64,000 nucleotides of DNA from JAUQQI01 sp042408785. Its GTDB lineage: Bacteria > Chloroflexota > Dehalococcoidia > JAUQQI01. The stretch lies in assembly GCA_042408785.1 (NCBI GenBank), contig JBHOQU010000124.1:62001-126000 (forward strand), given 5' to 3'. Of this stretch, positions 50,081 through 59,480 are shown in pieces. The notes beneath the pieces were generated by a model, which had not been told where the DNA came from, did not search any database, and saw only the letters and a list, made by a program, of their open reading frames with translations. How positions within the stretch are numbered: position 1 is the stretch's first letter; every line of letters begins with the position of its first letter. A program made the position numbers and the translations under genes.

Positions 50081-51728
50081 AAATCCGGCGACTCAGCTCC
50101 TGGTCGAGCCGCCCAAGCTTACCCGGTCCCAGTTCGTCGGCACGATAGCCGGCCTGGTGCTGGCCATGCTTCTGGCCGCCCTGGACCAGACGGTGGTGGG
50201 GACGGCGATGCCCCGGGTTGTGGCCGAGCTCGGGGGCTTCAGCCAGTACACCTGGACGGTCACCATCTACCTGATTGCCTCGACCATTACCGGCCCCATT
50301 GTGGGGCGGCTGGCGGATATCTACGGCCGGAAGCGGTTTTACTTGGCCGGTATCGGCATGTTTCTCGTGGCCTCCTGGCTGTGCGGGGCGGCCTGGGATA
50401 TGACGTCCCTGGTGGCCTTCCGGGGCCTGCAGGGCCTTGGGGCCGGGGTTATGCAGATGGTGGCCTTCACCGTCATCGCCGACCTTTTCCCCCCGGCCCG
50501 GCGGGGCCAGGCCCAGGGGATTTTTGCCTCCGTTTTCGGCATCTCCTCCATCATCGGGCCCACCGTCGGCGGCTACATTACCGACCACCTCTCTTGGCGC
50601 TGGGTCTTCTACGTGAACCTGCCCCTCGGCCTGCTGGCGTTCGGGGTTCTGCTGTTTGCCTTCCCCGACGTCCGGGTGCGCCGGGCCGTGCCGCCCCAGG
50701 TGGACTACCTGGGGGTCGCCCTCTTTACGGCGGCGGTGGTGCCCTTTATGCTGGCCGTCTCCTGGGGGGGTACCACCTACCCCTGGACCTCCCCCCAGGA
50801 GCTGGGCCTCTTCGGGCTGAGCCTGGGGCTTGCGGCCGCCTTTATCTGGGCCGAGGCCCGGGCGCCCGAGCCGCTGGTGCCCCTCGGGTTCTTCCGGAAC
50901 CGGGCCGCCCTGGTCGGGCTGGTGGCCGCCTTTTTCACCTCGCTGGCCATGTTTGCCAGCATCCTCTTCATCCCCCTCTTTATCCAGGGGGTGATCGGGG
51001 CTTCGGCCACCACCAGCGGTAACATTCTCACCCCGATGATGCTCTCGTTTATCGTCGGGTCCACGACGGCAGGCCAGATCATTTACCGAACCGGCCGCTA
51101 CCGGGCGGTGGCCGTGGGCGCCCTGCTCATTCTCCTGGCGGGGATGGTCCTGCTTTCCACCGTCGACGCCGGCACCAGCTACTTAGGGATGCTCCCCTAC
51201 ATGCTGGTGGTAGGCATCGGCCTCGGGGCCACCATGCCCACCTTCACCATTGCGGTGCAGAATGCGGTGCCCTACCCCCAGCTGGGGATGGCTACGGGGC
51301 TTATGTCCTTTGCGCGGTCCACCGGCGGAGCCGTTGGGGCCGCCGTGATGGGCAGCATCGTCGCCAACCGGTTTGCCGCCGCCTTCACGGAAAACCTTAA
51401 GGCCGCCCTCGGCCCGGACCGGCTGGGGGCCCTCCCGGGAAAGCTCCTGGATGCCCTGGGCAACCCCGCCAACCTGATGGCCCGGAGCCTGGACTCGGGC
51501 GGGGGGATGGCCTCGGCCGGTCAGCTTCTGGGCCAGCTGGGGCCCGAAGCCGGCGGCCTGGCCCAGGCGGTCCTGGGGGCCTTAAGGCTGGCCCTGGCCG
51601 ATGCCATTCGCCTGGCCTTCCGGGTGGACGCGGCCCTGGTGCTGCTGGTGCTGGTCGTGGTAATCCTCTTCTTGGAGGAGCTGCCCCTGCGGTCGTCCCA
51701 CAGCGAGCCGGTTCGGCCCCAGGCTTAG
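50073..51728 (+). CDS. DHA2-type (EmrB/QacA-like) MFS drug exporter
   Basis: A 551-residue, 14-transmembrane major facilitator exporter driven by the proton gradient. Motif D1 LAALDQTVVGTAMPRV, motif A GRLADIYGRKRF, motif C GPTVGGYI and motif B-like FRGLQGLGAGVMQ are visible. The central and C-terminal loops contain a Gly/Ala-rich stretch (LDSGGGMASAGQLLGQLG). It probably expels a toxic organic compound sensed by PadR. The ATG 50073 overlaps the padR stop. It ends with a 4-nt overlap of the convergent chrA. Confidence 0.92.
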   Translation: MGKNPATQLLVEPPKLTRSQFVGTIAGLVLAMLLAALDQTVVGTAMPRVVAELGGFSQYTWTVTIYLIASTITGPIVGRLADIYGRKRFYLAGIGMFLVASWLCGAAWDMTSLVAFRGLQGLGAGVMQMVAFTVIADLFPPARRGQAQGIFASVFGISSIIGPTVGGYITDHLSWRWVFYVNLPLGLLAFGVLLFAFPDVRVRRAVPPQVDYLGVALFTAAVVPFMLAVSWGGTTYPWTSPQELGLFGLSLGLAAAFIWAEARAPEPLVPLGFFRNRAALVGLVAAFFTSLAMFASILFIPLFIQGVIGASATTSGNILTPMMLSFIVGSTTAGQIIYRTGRYRAVAVGALLILLAGMVLLSTVDAGTSYLGMLPYMLVVGIGLGATMPTFTIAVQNAVPYPQLGMATGLMSFARSTGGAVGAAVMGSIVANRFAAAFTENLKAALGPDRLGALPGKLLDALGNPANLMARSLDSGGGMASAGQLLGQLGPEAGGLAQAVLGALRLALADAIRLAFRVDAALVLLVLVVVILFLEELPLRSSHSEPVRPQA

Positions 51729-52909
51729 CCCCCGCCGTGGGCGATGAGGCCGGCGATGCCGCTGACGGCGATGAGCAGGGTCGGGTCGATGCGGGTAAAG
51801 AGCAGCAGGCCGGCGCTCAGCGCAAAGACGGCCACGGCCACCGGGGCCACCAGGGTAGAGGGGGCGAGCTGGACGACCACCGCCAGGATGAGGGCGACGA
51901 CGGCGGCATTCACGCCGCTCAGGAAATCGGCCGGTGCCCGGATCTGCCGGAGCTTCGGGACCCAGGGGGCGGTGAGGAGCACCAGAATAAAGGCGGGGGC
52001 AAAGATGGCCACGGTGGCCACCACCGCCCCCGGCACACCGACCCCGTACCGGACGCCCAAGACGTAGCCGACGAATGTGGCCGTGGTGAACACCGGCCCG
52101 GGGGTCACCTGGCCGACGGTGACGGCATCCAGCAGCTGCCGTTCGGTGAGCCAGCCGGTGCCCTGGACCAGCTCCTGGTGCAGAAAGGAGACCAGCAGGT
52201 AGCCGCTGCCGAAGAGAAGGCCCCCAACTTTAAGAAAGATGAGGCCCAGCCGGCCTAAAAACTCGGCCGTCCCCATCTCGGCGGGAGCAGGGGGATTAAA
52301 CCCGAGGGCCAGCGGCGGAACCAGGGCGGCCAGGGCCGGGCGGAGGCGGCGGGCGGCCACGAGGACGGCCCCGGCCCCCAACATCAGGATGACCTGGTCC
52401 ACCGGCGCCAGCAGGGCGAGGCCGAAGACGGCGGCGGCCAGAACCGCCGTGGCCGGTCCGGTAACGGCGGACCGGCCGAGCCTTAAGGCGGCGGTAAGAA
52501 TGATCGCGAGGATGACCGGCTTCATCCCCGCCAGCAGGCCCCGGATCTGGGGCAGGGCGCCGAACTGGACGTAGGCCCAGGCGATGGCCAGGACGATAAG
52601 GAAGGCCGGCAGGATGAAGCTGACCCCGGCCAGGACCGCCCCCAGCCGCCCCCGCCGGTGGTAGCCGAGGTAGATGGCCATCTCGGTGGAGTTGGGGCCG
52701 GGGATGAGGTTGCAGGCGGCCAGGTAGTCGAGGAACTCCGCCCGGGTAAGCCAGGCCCGGCGGCCGACGAACTCGGCCTCCATCAGGGCGATGTGGGCGG
52801 CGGGCCCGCCGAAGCCCAGGATGCCGAGCTTTAAAAAAGGCCAGAGGAGGTCTCTAAAAAGCGGACTAAAACCCGGGCTCTGCGGGCGGTCGGTATTGCT
52901 GGCAAGCAT
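51725..52909 (-). CDS. chrA: ChrA-family chromate transporter
   Basis: A 394-residue long-chain CHR protein with two homologous halves of about six membrane segments. Each half holds the motif pair: LGILGFGGPAAHIALME and NLIPGPNSTEMAIYLGY in the first; LKVGGLLFGSGYLLVSFLHQELV and VGQVTPGPVFTTATFVGY in the second. It exports chromate, or a related oxyanion, by exchange. No chrB regulator is adjacent. The predicted transcript starts only ~7 nt before ATG 52909 and there is no ribosome site, so the message may be leaderless. Confidence 0.88.
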   Translation of the reverse strand: MLASNTDRPQSPGFSPLFRDLLWPFLKLGILGFGGPAAHIALMEAEFVGRRAWLTRAEFLDYLAACNLIPGPNSTEMAIYLGYHRRGRLGAVLAGVSFILPAFLIVLAIAWAYVQFGALPQIRGLLAGMKPVILAIILTAALRLGRSAVTGPATAVLAAAVFGLALLAPVDQVILMLGAGAVLVAARRLRPALAALVPPLALGFNPPAPAEMGTAEFLGRLGLIFLKVGGLLFGSGYLLVSFLHQELVQGTGWLTERQLLDAVTVGQVTPGPVFTTATFVGYVLGVRYGVGVPGAVVATVAIFAPAFILVLLTAPWVPKLRQIRAPADFLSGVNAAVVALILAVVVQLAPSTLVAPVAVAVFALSAGLLLFTRIDPTLLIAVSGIAGLIAHGGG

Positions 52910-52922
52910 CTTTTGGTGTATT

Positions 52923-52952
52923 ATTGTAGTGTAAGCTGAGGCGCCCCGTCAA
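52923..52952 (-). promoter_or_regulatory. Promoter of chrA
   Basis: TTGACG (52952-52947) and TACAAT (52928-52923) are separated by 18 bp on the minus strand. The start is predicted near 52916, almost at the chrA ATG. Confidence 0.65.
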
Positions 52953-53051
52953 AACCAGACCCCAGGCCGCTCCCCCGCCCGCCCTGCCAGGGTGTGGAGT
53001 CGGCCTGAGCAGGTTGCGGGGTAACACCCCAAAAGTTGCAAGGTGAACGAA

Positions 53052-54662
53052 ATGACCAAAAGGAAGGAGCGAGTTTCCGTCCGGGCCGAGGAGCTGGAAG
53101 GGATGGCTTCGGTGCTGCCGCTTCTCGAGGCCGAGGGCCTGCCCGAAGAGGTGCTGGCCACGGCCGGCCTCAAGGAGCTGGCCGAGGAGCCGGTGGAGAA
53201 GGCCCTCGAGGAGCTGGAGGAAGAGGAAGGGATCGATACTCCCGTCCGGATGTACCTGCGGGAGATCGCCAAGATCCCCCTCCTCACCGCCGACCAGGAG
53301 AAGGAGCTGGCCCGCCAGCTGGAGGAGAAGCGGTTCCTTGAGCGAACGGTCGAGGGGCTCCGCTCGGAGCTCGGCCGGGAGCCCGGCCCGGAAGAAATTG
53401 CGTTTAAACTTTACCGGGACATCACCGCCGGCCTTAAGCTGGTCCCCGCCATCGCCTCCTACCTGGGGGTGGAGCGGCGGGGCCGCAATCCCCTCGACCT
53501 GATGCGGGACGAGCGGGTTGCCGCCGCCCTGGACGGCGAGTTCGTCCCCGACCTGGTAAACCACATCGCTTCCAAGGTTCGCAAACAGCCCGCCGAGGTG
53601 GAGGCCGAGCTTTTAGCCCTCTCGGTGGCCCGGCGCATTCTGCCCGCCGACGTCTTCGAGCGGCTTCACAAGGTCCGGCCGAAAAGCTTTGAGGAGGCCG
53701 GGCCGCTCCTCCGCGACCAGCGGGACCGGCTGGCCGCCCACTTCAGCGCCGTTCGGGAGGCCGGCAACCAGGCCTTCCGGAAGCTGATGGAGTCTAACCT
53801 GCGGCTGGTGGTTAGCGTGGCCAAGAAGTACCTGGGCCGGGGCATGAGTTTCCTGGACCTCATTCAGGAGGGCAACATCGGCCTGATGCGGGCCGTCGAG
53901 AAGTTCGACTACCGGCGGGGCTTCCGGTTCAGCACCTACGCCACCTGGTGGATCCGGCAGGCCGTTACCCGGGCCATCGCCGACCAGGCCCGCACCATTC
54001 GCATTCCGGTCCACATGGTCGAGACCATCGCCCGGTTGCTGCACAGCACCCGGCACCTGGTGCAGCTCCTGGGCCGGGACCCCAGCGCGGCCGAGATCGC
54101 CCTGGTGATGGGCTTTATCGACCCGGAGACGGAGCGGCGGCTGGCCGAATACGCGGCCGAGCGGGGGGCCGCCCGCCGGGGCGTCCCCGACCTGAGCAAC
54201 ACCGACGTCCGGCGCCGGTTCATCCTCCAGTCGGGGGTACTGCAGCGGGCGGAGGCCCTGCCCCGGGAGCTCAGGCTCAAGGTGCGGCCGGCCGCCAACA
54301 AGGTGCGGGAGATAATCAAAGCCTCCCAGCAGCCCATCTCCCTGGAGACCCCCATCGGCGAGGATGAAAGCGTCCTGGGCGACCTCATCGAGGACCGCCT
54401 CTCCATGCCGCCCACCGAGCTGGCCACCCGTCAGCTCCTCAGGGAAGCCATCGACCGGGCCCTGGGTCAGCTCACCGACCGGGAGCGGCGGGTCCTGGAG
54501 CTGAGGTTTGGCCTTGAGGACGGCCGGGCCCGGACCCTGGAGGAGGTCGGCCGGGAGATCGGGGTTACCCGGGAGCGGGTCCGCCAGATCGAGGGCGAGG
54601 CCCTGCGCAAACTCCGCCACCCCCTCATCAGCCGGATCCTCAAAGACTTCGTCGAAGAGTAA
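53052..54662 (+). CDS. rpoD: Primary-type sigma-70 factor with region-3 insertion
   Basis: A 536-residue sigma factor. Region 1.2 (DTPVRMYLREIAKIPLLT), a ~150-residue non-conserved segment, region 2 (SNLRLVVSVAKKYLGRGMSFLDLIQEGNIGLMRAVEKFDYRRGFRFSTYATWWIRQAVTRA) and region 4 (LTDRERRVLELRFGL..., TRERVRQIE) are intact. Region 3 starts normally (IRIPVHMVE) but is split. Between EIALVMGF and KVREIIKASQQPISLETPIG there are ~60 extra residues, roughly 356-415. ATG 53052 is chosen because AGGTGA sits 5 nt before it. GTG 53043 is an alternative. The upstream 140 nt hold no strong promoter but a GGGGTAACACCCC dyad. Confidence 0.9.
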   Translation: MTKRKERVSVRAEELEGMASVLPLLEAEGLPEEVLATAGLKELAEEPVEKALEELEEEEGIDTPVRMYLREIAKIPLLTADQEKELARQLEEKRFLERTVEGLRSELGREPGPEEIAFKLYRDITAGLKLVPAIASYLGVERRGRNPLDLMRDERVAAALDGEFVPDLVNHIASKVRKQPAEVEAELLALSVARRILPADVFERLHKVRPKSFEEAGPLLRDQRDRLAAHFSAVREAGNQAFRKLMESNLRLVVSVAKKYLGRGMSFLDLIQEGNIGLMRAVEKFDYRRGFRFSTYATWWIRQAVTRAIADQARTIRIPVHMVETIARLLHSTRHLVQLLGRDPSAAEIALVMGFIDPETERRLAEYAAERGAARRGVPDLSNTDVRRRFILQSGVLQRAEALPRELRLKVRPAANKVREIIKASQQPISLETPIGEDESVLGDLIEDRLSMPPTELATRQLLREAIDRALGQLTDRERRVLELRFGLEDGRARTLEEVGREIGVTRERVRQIEGEALRKLRHPLISRILKDFVEE

Positions 54663-54680
54663 CCGACCTTTCGCCGGCGG

Positions 54681-54713
54681 GGCCGGGGCCCAAAAGCCCC
54701 GGCCTCCCGTTTT
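54681..54713 (+). terminator. Terminator after rpoD
   Basis: A 9-bp stem, 54681-54689 with 54696-54704, loop CCAAAA, is followed by TCCCGTTTT. The T tract is short, so termination may be partial. Confidence 0.6.
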
Positions 54714-56126
54714 AAGGCCCCTCGTAGAGCCGTTCCCCCCGGTGAAGGCGCAGGGACGTCCGGTAGGTCTGGGCCTGCTCCCGGGGCGTGGGCGCCAGGT
54801 AGCGGGCCGCCACCAGCACCGGAACCCCGTCCAAGTCGGAGTCGGTCTCAACGCTGTCATAGAGCCGGTAGGGCGTCTCCACCATCTGGGTGGTGTGGAA
54901 GTCCCGGTCCTCCCGCAGGAGCAGCCGCCCCAGCACCGCCTGGAGCCGGCGGGGGTCGCCGCCCCCGTAAAGGGTACCGGCCCACCAGCTCCCCGGCCTC
55001 GTCCACCTGCTGCTGGCGGTCCAGCCGGGCTGCCAGCTCCGCCAGGAGGCCCTCGGGGTCGGCCGCCGGGCGGCCGGAATGTTGAGAAAGCGGTCCAGGT
55101 GGACGCTCATAGCGGCGTCGAAGACGGCCCGGAGCGCCTCGGGGGTGGGGCTTGGCCTGACGACCTGGTGGGCGGCGTTGGCAAAGCTGAAGGTGTGCAG
55201 GGCCGTTACCCAGTCGGCGAACTCGTTGCTGGTGGGGAAGCGGGCAACCCGCAGGGCCGCCGCGTAGGCCACGGCCTGGGCCAGTTTCACCGGCGGACAG
55301 CCCGCGGCCAGGGCCTCCAGGAGGCCGTCGGCGATGGCCTCCGGCTCGGCCGAAAGGGCCAGCTCGGCCAGCTGCCGCAGGCTGCCGCCCCAGGCCCTGT
55401 CCCGCCCCCGCTCCAGGGCCGCCGGGAGCCTTATCCCGGACCTCGACGAACTGCCGGAACCAGCGGTCCAGGGTGGGGATGTCGGGCGTGGGGCCCGGGA
55501 GGGGCCTTAAAAAGAACCGGGGCGGGGACCCGGCCGTGTCCTCGGCCACCGCCGCCAGGCCGTGGTAGGGGGCCAGGGGCCGGTCCTCGGGGGCGAGGTA
55601 GGGGAGCAGGTTGAAAAGGCAGGTGTGGGTCGTAAGGCCCGAGCCCCAGCCCGCCCGCTGGTAGCGGGTGCCGAAGTCGAGGCCGACCCGGAAAGGCTCC
55701 ACCAGGTCGACGCCGGCGGCGTTCAGGGCGACCACGGCCTTAATCAAGACGAGGGGAATGTTCCCCTCGAGGGCCTCCCGGATGCGCCGCAGGTGGTGTT
55801 CGGGGGGGCGGGACCGAGACCTCCACCCAGACCTCGCCGCCCTGGACCTCTACCGGGAAGGTCCGCAGGTCGTCGGCCCACGGGTGAAAGGTTCCACCGC
55901 CCGCCAGGTCGAAGCGGGCGTGGTGCCAGTGGCAGGTCAGGATCCCCTCCCGGACGGTGCCCCGGTGGAGGGGAAAGCCCATGTGGGGACAGCGGTTGTC
56001 CACGGCGTAAACCCGGTCGCCCACCAGGAAGAGGGCGATGGTCTGCCCCTCAACGTGGACGACCAGCCGGCCGGCCCGCTTCAGTTCATCGAGGCCGGCG
56101 GCCCGAACGAATCTGCCGCCCGCCAC
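54712..56126 (-). pseudogene. Rieske [2Fe-2S] domain fused to a ~350-residue domain, broken by four frameshifts
   Basis: The start is GTG 56126 with GGAGGAGG upstream. Residues 1-110 form a Rieske ferredoxin domain with both ligand pairs, CPHMG and CHWHHARFD. A C7 run (minus strand, 55808-55802) then shifts the frame. With one C fewer the reading continues PPPEHHLRRIREALEGN and on into the IKAVVALNAAGVDLVEPFRVGLDFG region. Three further shifts lie near 55434 (after FVEVR, resuming RLPAALERG), near 55072 (after LNIPA, resuming AADPEGLLAELAARLDRQQQ) and near 54977 (after ELVGRY, resuming LYGGGDPRRLQAVLGRL). Reconnected, it is one protein of ~470 residues. I do not recognise the C-terminal domain. 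Clustering of all four lesions in one gene favours real decay over sequencing error. Confidence 0.75.
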
Positions 56127-56153
56127 TTCCAGCCTCCTCCGGTCCCCAAGGAC

Positions 56154-56624
56154 TTAAGCCCGGTCCCCGGCCGCCAGCTCGGCCGCCCGGCGCTCCAGCT
56201 CCCGAATCCGCTCGATTTGGCGCCGGTTCCACTCGTCGTCGCTGTAGGGGGTGTTGAACCAGGCGTCCAAAATCTCCTTAAGGATGGCCTCCGGGGTGGC
56301 CCTGAGGCTCAGGGCCAGGACGTTGGCGTGGTTCCAGACCCGGGCGCCTCGGGCCGTTTCGGCGTCATGGCAGAGGGCCGCCCGAATGCCCGGCACCTTG
56401 TTGGCGGCGATGGAGGCGCCCGTTCCCGTCCAGCACATCACCACGGCCTCGTCGGCCTCGCCCCGGGCCACCGCCTCGGCGGCCTGACGGGTCACCTCCG
56501 GCCAGTCGGCCTCCTGGCCGGGCTCGGGCCCGAAGTAGAGCACTTCGTGCCCCCGCCGCTTGAGTTCCGCCAGTAGAACGTCGACCAGGTGGGTCCGCTC
56601 ATCGGTGCTCACCGCAATCCGCAT
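56154..56624 (-). CDS. RpiB/LacA/LacB-family sugar-phosphate isomerase
   Basis: A 156-residue protein of the ribose-5-phosphate isomerase B family. It matches the family in MRIAVSTDE, the TGASIAANKVPGIRAALCHD core and NVLALSLR. Two positions near the active site differ from classical RpiB: CGTG is CWTG, and the usual H-N before ANVLALG reads W-N-H. The catalytic Cys is retained. It may act on another sugar phosphate. ATG 56624 has GGGAGG upstream. It lies 17 nt after argS and 27 nt before the Rieske-fusion pseudogene. Confidence 0.78.
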   Translation of the reverse strand: MRIAVSTDERTHLVDVLLAELKRRGHEVLYFGPEPGQEADWPEVTRQAAEAVARGEADEAVVMCWTGTGASIAANKVPGIRAALCHDAETARGARVWNHANVLALSLRATPEAILKEILDAWFNTPYSDDEWNRRQIERIRELERRAAELAAGDRA

Positions 56625-56641
56625 AAACCTCCCTCCCGGGC

Positions 56642-58299
<1,658 letters not shown>

Positions 58300-58303
<4 letters not shown>

Positions 58304-59436
58304 TTCACCTTCTCCATTGCCTGCAGGGCCAGGTAGGCGGGACGGGGGTTGCCCTTCTCATCGGTGATGCTCCAGTAGTACTGCTCGTCGCTGGGGGTCC
58401 AGTAGGGGGCGCAGATGTAGATGAGGCTCATCAGGCCCACCCAGGGCCGCCAGTTCTGGGCCGCCCACCGGTAGGCCCGGACGATGTATTCGGCCTGCTG
58501 TTCCGGGGTGACCGCATGCCACCGGTACGGGGAGTTGGGCCGGGGGTCGAAGGTCCAGCCGAACTCCAGGATCACGATCTGCCTTTTGTCGTCGCCGAAC
58601 TCCACCATCACCTTCCGGTAGTCCTCGACGTGCCGGAAACTGTAGCTACGCTTTAATTCTACCGGGCTCTTGTCATAATTTGTAAGCTCGGGGTTCCGGG
58701 CCACCTCGTCGGGGTCCATCTCCGGCGGGGCCTTAAACCCGGCGGCGTGGACGCCCAGGGCGTCGAAGTAGTTCTGGGCTCCCAGCCGGTACATCTCCCG
58801 CAGGTACTGGATGTCGGGCATGGCCAGGGGGGGTGGGGCGGTGGTGGGGGAAAGGCCGCCGGAGATTACCAGGGCGTCGGGGTCGGCTGCCTTGATGGCC
58901 TGGTAGGCCACCTTAAGAAGCTCCACAAAGCCCTGGGGGTCGGGGCTCTTGCCCCCCCACTCCCGGGCCAGGTTGGGCTCGTTCCAGATCTGGTAGGCCT
59001 GAATCCGGCCCTTGTACCGCCGGGCCAGGGCGCTTAAAAAGTCGCCGAAGTCCTGGGGATTGGCCGGCGGCCCGTGGGTTCCCTTCTGGTGGTCGGGGGG
59101 AAGGGCCCAGTCGGGGGGTATGTCGACCCGGGCTAAAAGCTTAAGGCCGGCCTTCTGCACCGCCTCCACGACCCGGTCCGGCTCATGCCACTCGAACTGC
59201 CCCTTCCCCTTGCCCTCGATGTAGTTCCACTGGAACATCTGCTTGACCCACCGGAACCCGAGCTTTTTCACCAGCTCCAGGTCCCGCTCGGTGGTGTCCG
59301 GCTGGCCCCAGAGAAAAACCTGGATTCCGTAATCCGGGCTGGTCATCAGGGGCGGCTTCGGGGCGAAGGGGCCGATGCAGCCCGCCCCCAGGACCGCCAC
59401 CACCGTCAGCAGACGCAAAAGTTTTACCCTTCTCAT
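58300..59436 (-). CDS. Clan-A glycoside-hydrolase-like lipoprotein
   Basis: A 378-residue lipoprotein. The signal peptide has lipobox GAGC (Cys20), followed by a short linker and a GH39/GH5-like TIM barrel. Acid/base Glu153 lies in YQIWNEPN and nucleophile Glu291 in VILEFGWTF. The fold order (GFRWVKQMFQWNYIEG, LLARVDIPPDWA, DPDALVISGGLSPT) matches the secreted hydrolase at 21122. It would work on the cell surface. The substrate is unknown. ATG 59436 has GGAGGAG upstream. It is translationally coupled to argS and 44 nt downstream of recG. Confidence 0.78.
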
Positions 59437-59480
59437 CGCTCCTCCAGGGAAGTCGGTGTTGTGCCCGGCCTCCGGGTGCC

